Shown here: positions 43,702 to 51,481 of the stretch, one piece after another
Position numbering within the stretch: position 1 is the first letter of the stretch
Layout of the letters: each line of letters begins with the position of its first letter
From: Roseibium sp. Sym1
GTDB lineage: Bacteria > Pseudomonadota > Alphaproteobacteria > Rhizobiales > Stappiaceae
Length of the DNA stretch: 64,000 nt
Assembly (NCBI RefSeq): GCF_027359675.1
Contig: NZ_CP114786.1
Span: 434,001-498,000, forward strand
Reading direction: 5' to 3'
Notes under the pieces: generated by a model
Databases searched by the model: none
The model's input: only the letters and a program-made list of their open reading frames with translations
Told to the model about the DNA's origin: nothing
Made by a program: the position numbers and the translations under genes

Positions 43702-45009
43702 TCAGCCGGCCTTCCGCTTGAATTTCGACAACAACCCGCCGAGACCCGGCCGGGACTGCCTGGTCGGCTGCGCCTTGCCACTGACGGACTGGGCCAGATC
43801 GTCGAACATGCGCGCGATGGCGTGCTTGTTGTCGACTTCCCCGATCATCTGGCCGTTGTTGGCCGCGGTGCCGAAGAGCTGCGGCTCGAACGGAATTGCC
43901 GCCTGGACGGACAGGCCAAGGGCGCTGGCGAATTCGTCGGGCTTGATTTCCGGGCGCTTCGGCACGTTCACCTTGTTCATGATCAGGTGTGGTGGCCGGT
44001 CGTTCGGTCGCAGTTGCTTGAGCATGTCGATCGTGTTCTTGGCATTGCGCAGGTTGGCCAGGTCCGGCTCCGCGACCAGGACGATCTCGTCCGCGCTCAG
44101 AAGCGTCTGCTTGACCCAGCTGTTCCATGCATGCGGCACGTCCAGAACGACGTGGGGAACACTGGCGCGCATGGTCTCGACCAGGAGCTCGAACGCCTTC
44201 TCGCCCTGGTCGTATGTGCGTTCCAGCGTTGCCGGGGCCGCCAGCAGGCTGAGATGTTCGTTGCACTTGGACAGGATGCGGTCGAGATAGGTCTCGTCCA
44301 GCCGCTCCGGAGCGGAGATTGCCTCGAAGACGCCCTGCAACGGATCCTGGTTGAAGTCGAGACCAGCCGTTCCGAACGGCAGATCCAGATCCGAGACCAC
44401 GACTTCGCACTGGAAGCCGCGTGCCAGAGCCCAGGCGCCGTTATGGGCAACGGTGGAGGCACCGCAGCCGCCCTTGACACCGAAGAACGCGGTGGTGCGC
44501 CCAAGCGGCTCGGCTTCCGGATCGGCATAAAGTTCGCTGATTGCCCCGATCAGCTGGAACACGCTGACAGGCGTGATCAGGTATTCGCTGACCCCTCGGG
44601 ATATCAGGTCCCGGTAAAGGGTGACGTCGTTCACGTCGCCGATGACAATCACCTTCGTCCCGGCATCGCAATACTCGGCAAGATGGTCGAGGCTTGAGAC
44701 CAGGTCCTCGCGATTGCCGGAGGTTTCGACAACGATCAGGTTCGGGGTCGGCGCCTGCTCGAAGGTTTCGATGGCCGCCGGTATGCCGCCCATGTCGAGC
44801 TTGAGATGCGCCTTTGTCATCCGCCGGTCTTCCATCGCGGCTTCCGCGGCCCGCATGGTGGCATCGGTCAGGCAGAAGCCGTGGATCGTGATGCGCGGTA
44901 TCGAACCGATGTGGATCCCTTCCTCGCTGCCGGAGTAGGAATCATGCGAGGGCTCGGAAATGGGATCCATGTAGCCGGACATGTTTTTCAGGTCTGGATT
45001 GGCACTCAT
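43702..45009 (-). CDS. cpaE: Tad pilus localisation ATPase CpaE/TadZ
   Basis: A 435-residue protein of the TadZ/CpaE type, which places the pilus machine at the pole. An N-terminal atypical receiver domain (about 30-155) has ISRGVSEYLITPVSVFQLIGAI. The ParA/MinD-like ATPase (about 165-410) has deviant Walker A GVKGGCGASTVAHNGAWAL and later VLDVPHAWNSW and LVAEPDLANLRNAKNTIDML. The C-terminus is basic (LSKFKRKAG). It lies 30 bases upstream of cpaF in the same operon. Confidence 0.94.
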   Translation of the reverse strand: MSANPDLKNMSGYMDPISEPSHDSYSGSEEGIHIGSIPRITIHGFCLTDATMRAAEAAMEDRRMTKAHLKLDMGGIPAAIETFEQAPTPNLIVVETSGNREDLVSSLDHLAEYCDAGTKVIVIGDVNDVTLYRDLISRGVSEYLITPVSVFQLIGAISELYADPEAEPLGRTTAFFGVKGGCGASTVAHNGAWALARGFQCEVVVSDLDLPFGTAGLDFNQDPLQGVFEAISAPERLDETYLDRILSKCNEHLSLLAAPATLERTYDQGEKAFELLVETMRASVPHVVLDVPHAWNSWVKQTLLSADEIVLVAEPDLANLRNAKNTIDMLKQLRPNDRPPHLIMNKVNVPKRPEIKPDEFASALGLSVQAAIPFEPQLFGTAANNGQMIGEVDNKHAIARMFDDLAQSVSGKAQPTRQSRPGLGGLLSKFKRKAG

Positions 45010-45017
45010 GTTTTCAC

Positions 45018-45734
45018 CTAGTCTTCCGAGATCTCTGCGCCGACGCCTTCTACGTAATCAGACGCCGATACTTCGCCCTTCCGGTATGCCTCGAAAACGA
45101 CCGCGCGGCGGTTCTGGTCCGCCGGCGTGACCGCGCGGGGCGTCAGGAGGTCGGAGGGATTGGCGACGATCGCCGCCAGGTTCGCCTGCGTGGCACAGCC
45201 ATAGTTTTCATAGTCGGCGTTTCGGTTCGGACTGCCGCCGATGTTCTTCGGCCAGTCGCCGCACTCGCCGGCTGTCGCCTGCATCCGGGGATAGGACAGC
45301 CTGATGGGGGCGTCTGCCGAGGCATCGTCGACACCATAGGTACGGGTGCTGATCCGGGACCCGTACACCCCGCCCTGTTTCAGGGCCTGGCGGATCTGCG
45401 GCGTTACCGAATGCACCGCGGCTTCATTGGCGCCGCCCGAAGGTACCAGGATCTCCACGGCACCGTTGCCATGCTCCCTAGAATCGACACCGAAGGATGA
45501 AATCGTGCCGACAATCGGCCCACTCAGCCGTCGCGTGTTACGACCGATCGGCAGGTCGAGGGTTTCCGGCGCCTCGGTGACGACAATCGGGTGCCGCAAG
45601 CGGTAGTCGTGGGACGCAAGCAGCGTCGTCTGCTGTTGGGTCTGGTTTTGGCACCCGAGCACCGCCATGCAACCAACAACCACAAGCGCGGATCTGGAGG
45701 CGGCTCCCAACCGGACTTTTCTGTTCCTAATCAT
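45018..45734 (-). CDS. cpaD: Tad pilus lipoprotein CpaD
   Basis: A 238-residue outer-membrane lipoprotein with lipobox AVLGC (Cys at about 28). The conserved core includes YRLRHPIVVTEAPETLDLPIG (about 43-63) and FSVDSREHGNGAVEILVPSGG-like sequence (about 82-105). Near the end is CGDWPKNIGGSPNRNADYENYGCATQANLAAIVANPSDLL, the usual CpaD C-terminal signature. It helps the secretin CpaC assemble. It lies 9-11 bases from its neighbours. Confidence 0.95.
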   Translation of the reverse strand: MIRNRKVRLGAASRSALVVVGCMAVLGCQNQTQQQTTLLASHDYRLRHPIVVTEAPETLDLPIGRNTRRLSGPIVGTISSFGVDSREHGNGAVEILVPSGGANEAAVHSVTPQIRQALKQGGVYGSRISTRTYGVDDASADAPIRLSYPRMQATAGECGDWPKNIGGSPNRNADYENYGCATQANLAAIVANPSDLLTPRAVTPADQNRRAVVFEAYRKGEVSASDYVEGVGAEISED

Positions 45735-45744
45735 CCGTCCGTCC

Positions 45745-47151
45745 TCACTTGTAGATGAAACCGACCTGGCCGTGATAGGTCCCTTCAGCAGTCCCGCTGG
45801 GGCTGAAGATCTTGTTCAGGCGGTTCAGGAAAATCGTTTCGGCATCCGTGGGTGCCATCATGTTCTTGTCCGGGCGTTGGAGCTTGCTCGCAGCGACCGG
45901 CTGGACCACGTAGGGCGTCACGAAAACCACCAGCTCGGACTGTTTGCGGAGGAAATCGCGGCTCTTGAAGAGGCTGCCCAGGATCGGAATCTGCATCAGA
46001 CCGGGAATACCCTCGATGGCCTGCTGGTAGGATTCCTTGAGCAGGCCGGCCATGACCAGTGTGCCTCCCGAGGGAAGTTCCATGGTTGATTCCGCGCGCC
46101 GCACCTTCAGTGCGGAAATCGTGATGTTGGAGAACGAGACAGCGCCGTCGTTGCTGAGCTCGCTGACCTCGGTTTTCACACGAAGGCTGATCCGACCGCC
46201 GGACAGGACAACCGGCGTGAAGTCGAGACCGACACCGAATTTCTTGAACTCGACGGTGACCTCACCGTCATCCTGCGAGATCGGAATCGGGAACTCGCCA
46301 CCGGCCAGGAAACTCGCGTTCTCGCCCGAGATCGCCGTGAGTGTCGGCTCTGCAAGCGTTCTGATCACACCGTCACGCTGGAGCGCTTCAATCTGGGCAG
46401 TGATGCTGGTCGCTCCGCTGGCGAACTGCGTGCCGCCGACAGCCTGGTTGACCACGTTCGGGTTGACCGTGAAGTTGGGCAGATTCTGCAGGAACGGTGT
46501 GAAATTGCCGGTACCGATCGAACCGGAAAACTGGACGCCGAGTTGCTTGATGATCGAGCGCTCGACCTCCGCCACCGTCACCTTGAGATGAACCTGATCC
46601 TTGCCTTCGACGGCGATGAGGTTCACCACCTTCGAGGCGGATTCCGATCCCTCGAACTTGGCCGCGATGTCAGCGGCCTGCTGCGCTTCCAAAGTGCTCT
46701 TGGCCGAGCCGCTCAGGACAACGCTTCCATTAATCGATTCCGCATGGATCCGCGTTCCGGGAATGAGCTTGCGTATGATCCGCGTCAGGTCGGACGTGTC
46801 TTTCTCCACCCGCAGGTCGAAGCTCGCCAGCTCACGGCCGCTGCGGCTGAACAGAACCAGGCGGGACTGGCCGGCAGTGTTGCCGATGACAAAGATCCGG
46901 CGCGGTGTCCGGAGAACCGCATCGGCGATTTCCGGGTTGGAAACCAGAACGTCGGCGGCTTCCTCGGCGAGGTTGATCACGACCGAACGACCGACACCGA
47001 CATTCAGGATGCGCCCGCTCGCGCGTTCGCCGGCCGCCACGTGGACCTGGCTCGGGAAATTGCCCTCGGCCATCACTGCGGGAGCGGTCAGACCGGTCAA
47101 CGCCCCCGACAACAGGGCCGCGGCCGCGATCTTTCGAAGGTAGTGTTTCAT
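45745..47151 (-). CDS. cpaC: Tad pilus secretin CpaC/RcpA
   Basis: A 468-residue outer-membrane secretin with a signal peptide (about 1-29, ending PAVMAEG), the N-terminal pilus-assembly (T2SS/T3SS N) domain (about 35-125: LNVGVGRSVVINL and IFVIGNTAGQSRLVLF), a BON domain and the secretin channel (about 200-435: TLTAISGENASFLAGGEFPIP and SGGTLVMAGLLKES). I chose the ATG at 47151 for its GAGGGA ribosome site 6 bases away. Starts at 47163 and 47193 are possible, and the latter overlaps the cpaB stop. The N-terminal domain is related to the stand-alone protein at 49684. Confidence 0.94.
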   Translation of the reverse strand: MKHYLRKIAAAALLSGALTGLTAPAVMAEGNFPSQVHVAAGERASGRILNVGVGRSVVINLAEEAADVLVSNPEIADAVLRTPRRIFVIGNTAGQSRLVLFSRSGRELASFDLRVEKDTSDLTRIIRKLIPGTRIHAESINGSVVLSGSAKSTLEAQQAADIAAKFEGSESASKVVNLIAVEGKDQVHLKVTVAEVERSIIKQLGVQFSGSIGTGNFTPFLQNLPNFTVNPNVVNQAVGGTQFASGATSITAQIEALQRDGVIRTLAEPTLTAISGENASFLAGGEFPIPISQDDGEVTVEFKKFGVGLDFTPVVLSGGRISLRVKTEVSELSNDGAVSFSNITISALKVRRAESTMELPSGGTLVMAGLLKESYQQAIEGIPGLMQIPILGSLFKSRDFLRKQSELVVFVTPYVVQPVAASKLQRPDKNMMAPTDAETIFLNRLNKIFSPSGTAEGTYHGQVGFIYK

Positions 47152-47189
47152 TGCGTCCCTCATGCTGGACGTTCTCTTGTCACGCAGTG

Positions 47190-47957
47190 TCATTGCGTAC
47201 CTGCCCCGCTGGTCACGCCGTATTTCACATAACTCACGCCTCGGCGGCGGCTGTCTTCCGCCACCGCGTCATCCGCCGAATCCTGTGCGCTGCGCAGGGC
47301 CAGAGAAATCGTTCCGATCTGTTGCGACTGGGCGACGATTTCCGACTGGGAGAGCGTCAGCTCCAGCGTCGCCGTACGCTTCGGATTCAGGTTCTTCTGT
47401 TCTTGCTCGCCAGCCGTGGTCGTGTCGATTGCCAGGACCCGGATGTTTTCAAGGATCGTTTCGCTGATGGCGCCCGTGTCGGATTTTCGAGTCAGGATGA
47501 GATCGACCTTGTCGCCCGGCAGGATGAATCCTCCTGCGGTCGTCTCCGCCTCCACACCAACGGCAATGGCCCGCTTGCCCTTTGGCAGGATGGCCGACAT
47601 GAAGCCCTTGTCGGTATTGATCAGCCTTTCCGGGCGGATCGGTTCGCCGGCGAATATGGGTGCCCGGGCGATTCGGCCCGCATATTCCTCTTCGGCGGCA
47701 GGATTGACTTGCTTGGTGACCGCCCCGAAGGGAATCGCGTCTTCGGGCCAGTCGGCCCAGGCCATGTCATCCAGGACCAGCTTGCCGCCAAGCCCGATAT
47801 CCTTTTTGGCAACCAGAACCTGGGCTTTGCTCTGTGCGGTCACGGGCTCCTGCACTGCCACCGTTTCAGGCTTGCCCCCGGACATCATCACCATTCTGAA
47901 AGCGATGATTCCTGCCGCCACCGCGATTGCCAGTACGAAAATTCGTGCGAATTTCAT
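47190..47957 (-). CDS. cpaB: Tad pilus assembly protein CpaB/RcpC
   Basis: A 255-residue protein with a membrane helix at the N-terminus (about 5-22) and a SAF domain (about 48-110: VLVAKKDIGLGGKLVLDDMAWADWPEDAI). The RcpC core follows (IAVGVEAETTAGGFILPGDKVDLILTRKSD, about 128-157). It lies in the periplasm and is thought to act near the secretin. It is the first gene of the cpaB-tadC operon, and the AT-rich stretch upstream probably contains the promoter. Confidence 0.94.
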   Translation of the reverse strand: MKFARIFVLAIAVAAGIIAFRMVMMSGGKPETVAVQEPVTAQSKAQVLVAKKDIGLGGKLVLDDMAWADWPEDAIPFGAVTKQVNPAAEEEYAGRIARAPIFAGEPIRPERLINTDKGFMSAILPKGKRAIAVGVEAETTAGGFILPGDKVDLILTRKSDTGAISETILENIRVLAIDTTTAGEQEQKNLNPKRTATLELTLSQSEIVAQSQQIGTISLALRSAQDSADDAVAEDSRRRGVSYVKYGVTSGAGTQ

Positions 47958-48310
47958 GACCTAAACCCAATATTCCTGTGCACGTCGGCACCATTCACAT
48001 CCTAGAATGAGGGGCAATTGGTCAAAACATGGTTAACCAGATGTAGATGTTTTCAGTTAATTTCCGTTAACTTTACTGAATGCTTTCCTAAACATGCCGC
48101 AATTTGCAAAGAGTAGCGTTCAACGTGGACAAAGAACGTTGCGACATGCCAAGCCTTATACCGGTTCGACACTGGACGGTTTACAGGTGGAGACCCCCCA
48201 GCCTGGTGAGGCAGGCGGTGTCGACTGCGGCAAACACGCCTGCGGAGAAACCGTCTCGCCAGCGCACGAAACCGCCTCGCTCACATGCCCGGATAGATCG
48301 ATGGAGGGGT
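47958..48310. promoter_or_regulatory. cpaB promoter region with GTTAAC sites
   Basis: About 350 bases without a gene between cpaA and cpaB. The first 120 bases are AT-rich and hold GTTAAC at 48032-48037 and 48066-48071, plus TTAA at 48057-48060 (TTAA-N6-TTAAC). These resemble CtrA half-sites, but the spacing is one base short of the consensus. The rest has no recognisable feature. Confidence 0.4.
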
Positions 48311-48826
48311 CTAGGAGGCCTGACCGAGAAGCTTGAACCACTGTGTCGCCGGATAGATCTGCAGACCGGCAACCGCGATCGCGATACCGTAGGGAATGCC
48401 GCTCTTGCTGTCGTGCAGGCGCGCGAACCAGTCCTGGCGGGCAAGCGTTCCGGGAACGACAACCATCTGGCGCATCGACAACAAGGCCAGTGTCAGCCCT
48501 GCGCCATAGAGCGTGACGAGCAGCGTGAATTGAATCAGTTCGGGGGTAAACCCTATCCAGAGCGCGATGGCGCTGATGAACTTCACGTCGCCGCCTCCCA
48601 TCCAGCCGGCCGCGAAAAACCCGAAACACACCAGAAAGACCGGTAGCAATCCGAGGAGGTGAACACCCCAGCCGGCCAGCGGCAAACCCGTTCCCAGTGC
48701 AACGACCGCGAATCCGGCCATCAGCAGGAGAGAGACCCTGTTCTGGATCGTCATGGTCAGGAGGTCAGACGCCCCGCCAAACGCGACGAGCATCGGAAAG
48801 ATCACAAGGATAGCGGCCTCGAGCAT
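48311..48826 (-). CDS. cpaA: prepilin peptidase CpaA/TadV
   Basis: A 171-residue A24-family membrane aspartic peptidase that cleaves and probably matures Flp-type pilins. It has about five helices. The two catalytic Asp residues lie in GGASDLLTMTIQNRVSLL (about 18-35) and in WMGGGDVKFISAIALWIG (about 74-91, the GxGD motif). It has no N-terminal methylase domain, as usual for TadV. The likely substrates are the Flp pilin encoded 150 bases upstream and the TadE-like proteins encoded divergently. Confidence 0.93.
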   Translation of the reverse strand: MLEAAILVIFPMLVAFGGASDLLTMTIQNRVSLLLMAGFAVVALGTGLPLAGWGVHLLGLLPVFLVCFGFFAAGWMGGGDVKFISAIALWIGFTPELIQFTLLVTLYGAGLTLALLSMRQMVVVPGTLARQDWFARLHDSKSGIPYGIAIAVAGLQIYPATQWFKLLGQAS

Positions 48827-48909
48827 CGGACTTTCACTCTATGAACTGACTGTGCGTCCCACGATACCGGCCGAGAGTTAACGTTTCGCAGCCACGATGG
48901 GCTCAAACG

Positions 48910-48937
48910 AAAAAAACGGGCAGTGGTCTGCCCGTTT
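48910..48937 (-). terminator. terminator or attenuator after flp
   Basis: AAACGGGCAG (48914-48923) and CTGCCCGTTT (48928-48937) form a perfect 10-bp stem with a TGGT loop. AAAAAA at 48911-48916 gives a T-tract on the minus strand. It lies 45 bases after the flp stop and before cpaA, so most transcripts should end after the pilin gene. Confidence 0.9.
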
Positions 48938-48981
48938 CTTCTTCAGGCCATGTTGACCTGACAAATCGTTCGTCGCGTGAC

Positions 48982-49164
48982 TTAGCCGCCGACGGCAGCG
49001 GAATCCAGCGAGCTCTGGATTGCGGTGAACACGCCGGTAAGGGACGTACCGGTCAGCTGCAGGGCGCCGATGATCACGATGGACAGCAGGCCAGCGATCA
49101 GGCCGTATTCGATTGCAGTTGCGCCGGATTCGTCTTTCACGAAACGGTTGATAAGAGATTTCAT
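48982..49164 (-). CDS. flp: Flp-family type IVb major pilin
   Basis: A 60-residue prepilin, the structural subunit of the Flp pilus. The prepeptide MKSLINRFVKDESG is cut after Gly14 to expose ATAIEYGLIAGLLSIVIIG. The mature Glu5-Tyr6 pair (Glu19-Tyr20 here) is the Flp signature recognised by TadV peptidases. A short helix-forming C-terminus ends SAAVGG. It is the only flp gene visible. The terminator just after it suggests that pilin is made in excess over the peptidase, as is usual for structural pilins. Confidence 0.96.
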   Translation of the reverse strand: MKSLINRFVKDESGATAIEYGLIAGLLSIVIIGALQLTGTSLTGVFTAIQSSLDSAAVGG

Positions 49165-49683
49165 GTGTTTGCTCCAAGTACCACTGAATTGACAGCTTCA
49201 AAGTTCGACGGATCTTCTTGCGTCCGTTCGAACATGAGCTCACCCTAGGACAGAGAGCTTTCCAAGCAGTTAAATTTACCACTCGCCTTGCAGATGATCC
49301 TGACAAATATAACTATAGTTAACAATAGGTATAGATAAAATTCAGTTAATACATTTTGTAAACTTTAATATAAACTCGGATTTCAAAGTATTATCGCATT
49401 TTCTGAGGTGATGCTACTAATTTCTCGCCCCCGGAAACAGAATTATCTTTCAGATTTTATTAATATTCTCACCAACAAGCAATGTTTTTACTCAATATGG
49501 CATGTTAGGCTGTTCGCGAAGGTGCATGTGTTCCAGTGCTGTCCAGTCGAATACAGCCTTCGCCGGGAAAGTGCGGCCAATAAGTAAAGCGCACCGGTTT
49601 ACACTTCTTGGGAAGCGTCGTTAGCAGATCGTTCACCACGTTTGCTGCATGCTGTCGCAGGAACAAATATATATGGAGTACCC
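49165..49683. promoter_or_regulatory. AT-rich divergent promoter region of the pilin and pseudopilin operons
   Basis: A 519-base gap with no gene. Bases 49300-49500 are strikingly AT-rich for this genome, with runs such as TATAACTATAGTTAAC and several TTAA (GTTAAC at 49318-49323). It must contain the flp promoter and the promoter of the plus-strand operon. I cannot assign exact -35/-10 boxes. Confidence 0.55.
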
Positions 49684-50154
49684 ATGAGCATGTTTAAGAA
49701 CATACTGAAATGGACGGGCGTGCTTGTGTTTGCGTTTCAGGCGGGCGCTGCCGTTGCCCAGGACGGGCCCGTCATGGTGACCGTCGACCGCGCCAAGGTC
49801 TTCCGCATCGATGACGGCGCCGCCGCCGTGATCGTCGGCAACCCGTTCATCGCGGATGTGGCCATGTTCGACGAAAACACCGTCGTGATCACCGGAAAGA
49901 GCTACGGCACCACGAACCTCGTCATTCTGGACAGCGACAACAAGCCGATCGTCGACGAGGTGATTACCGTTCGGGCATCCGATGACGACGTGGTTTCGGT
50001 TTACCGGAAGTCGGCAAGGGCCACCCTTTCCTGCAACCCGATGTGCGAGCCGACACTTCGCCTGGGCGATTCCACCGGCGCCTTCAAGGAAGCGGCTGAC
50101 CAGGCCACGTCCCGCAACTCCCTGTCGATCGAGGCTGCCGGCGGCGGCAAATAG
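49684..50154 (+). CDS. stand-alone secretin N-terminal-domain protein (pilus assembly)
   Basis: A 156-residue secreted protein with a signal peptide (about 1-24, ending GAAVAQD) followed by the pilus/flagella assembly N-terminal domain (T2SS/T3SS N, PF13629 type) alone. The sequence VMVTVDRAKVFRIDDGAAAVIVGNPFIADVAMFDENTVVITGKSYGTTNLVILD (about 30-85) parallels CpaC. There is no BON or channel domain, and a tail with two Cys (LSCNPMCEP, about 117-125) follows. It leads an operon with two TadE-like proteins. It may plug, brace or replace part of the secretin vestibule. An in-frame ATG at 49690 is another start. Confidence 0.85.
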   Translation: MSMFKNILKWTGVLVFAFQAGAAVAQDGPVMVTVDRAKVFRIDDGAAAVIVGNPFIADVAMFDENTVVITGKSYGTTNLVILDSDNKPIVDEVITVRASDDDVVSVYRKSARATLSCNPMCEPTLRLGDSTGAFKEAADQATSRNSLSIEAAGGGK

Positions 50155-50184
50155 GACAACAGGTCTTTTCGGAGCGAATTCAGA

Positions 50185-50736
50185 ATGTACCGGAGTATTC
50201 GGCGTTTCCTGTCCGTGAAGGGACGAAACGGACACTGTCTGGCTGAAGACCGCCGCGGCGTGACCGCGATCGAGTTCTCCATGGTGGCGCTGCCCTTCTT
50301 CACGCTGGCGTTCGGTATCATCGAGATCGGTCTCGCCCATTTCGCGAACAGGATGGTCGACAATGCGGTGGTCGAGGCTTCGAGGCTGATCCGTACGGGG
50401 CAGGCCGAATCCACCAATCTTTCGGCCGCCGGCTTCAAGACCCAGATCTGCGGCTTCATGCCGAGTTTCATGTGCGACGAGGACCGGATTTACGTTGAAA
50501 TCCAGTCCATACCCGATTTCTCCGACGCCTCCTCCGTCGACAGTATGTATGACGATGAAGGAGAACTCAGGGATGACATGAGTTACGACATCGGGACCGC
50601 CAGCGAGATTGTCGTCGTCAACGTGATCTACAAGTGGCCAATGGCTTCGGCCGTGCTCCAATTCGACAACGGCGATCACGGCACCGACCGCCACTTGACC
50701 TCAACAATGGTGTTTCGCAATGAACCCTGGGAATAA
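50185..50736 (+). CDS. TadE-like pseudopilin
   Basis: A 183-residue TadE-like protein. The hydrophobic segment GVTAIEFSMVALPFFTLAFGIIEIGLAHFANRMVDNAVVEASRLIRTG (about 28-75) has the TadE hallmark: a Glu early in a pilin-like helix after a Gly (EDRRGVTAIEF). It is preceded by a basic leader of about 27 residues that should be removed by CpaA. The remainder is acidic and periplasmic, with two Cys (QICGFMPSFMC) that could pair. It is in an operon with the secretin N-domain protein, and its 3' end overlaps the next gene by 17 bases. Confidence 0.9.
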   Translation: MYRSIRRFLSVKGRNGHCLAEDRRGVTAIEFSMVALPFFTLAFGIIEIGLAHFANRMVDNAVVEASRLIRTGQAESTNLSAAGFKTQICGFMPSFMCDEDRIYVEIQSIPDFSDASSVDSMYDDEGELRDDMSYDIGTASEIVVVNVIYKWPMASAVLQFDNGDHGTDRHLTSTMVFRNEPWE

Positions 50737-51331
50737 GTCCGGCATCACTTCGCTGCTGGCGCGTGTCATGCTACCGCGGTCCGTGCGCAGGGTTGTGCGG
50801 GACAGGCGTGGTGTTGCCGCCACCGAATTCGCCCTGATCCTGCCGTTCATGTTCATCATCCTGATCGGCATGGCGGAAATCACCGGCGCCATGAACAACG
50901 ACCGCAAGGTCAGCCGTATTTCCAACTCGATCACCGATCTGGTCGCCCAGGCACAGACGGTCACACCTGCCGAACTCACGGCGGTCATGGACCTGGGAGA
51001 GGTCATCCTGGCGCCTGATCCCGCAGACGATCTTTATATCATCATCGCGAGCGTGACCTTTGACGAGGACGGCGACCCCGAGGTCGACTGGAGCTACGAT
51101 TCCGACGGCGGCGCTCCCTGGACTCCGGGCGCCGCCCCGCCGATCACGCTGCCCGACACGATCGGGACGCCCAACTCCTCTATCGTGGTCGGCCAGTCGA
51201 CGCTTGAATATACTCCACCGTTTTCCGGGCTCTTCACCAGCTATTTCTCCCGGAATTCCATGCTCGAGCTGAGCGACACCTATTATCTGCGTCCCCGGTT
51301 GACGGATACGGTCGAATGCCCCGCCTGCTGA
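50720..51331 (+). CDS. second TadE/TadF-like pseudopilin
   Basis: A 203-residue relative with the same leader-helix plan: RDRRGVAATEFALILPFMFIILIGMAEITGAMNNDRKVSRISNSITDLVAQ (about 27-78). The extracellular region (about 80-200) is acidic and rich in Asp and Pro, ending VECPAC. It has one pseudopilin motif where Gly is followed by Glu at +5. TadF is the usual partner of TadE; which of the two proteins here is E and which is F cannot be told. The start at 50720 lies inside the end of the previous gene. Confidence 0.88.
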   Translation: MNPGNKSGITSLLARVMLPRSVRRVVRDRRGVAATEFALILPFMFIILIGMAEITGAMNNDRKVSRISNSITDLVAQAQTVTPAELTAVMDLGEVILAPDPADDLYIIIASVTFDEDGDPEVDWSYDSDGGAPWTPGAAPPITLPDTIGTPNSSIVVGQSTLEYTPPFSGLFTSYFSRNSMLELSDTYYLRPRLTDTVECPAC

Positions 51332-51481
51332 GGGCGTGAAGCCTTCCCCGCCTCAGCCCGGGCTTGTCAGCCACGCTCCGAACGATACTCTTAGTCCCGT
51401 ATTTTTACCGTCGCATTCCAAAGGTAATCTGCCTTAGAATGCTGCGCCGCAATATGCTTTTCAAAATGGGATTACCGGCCG

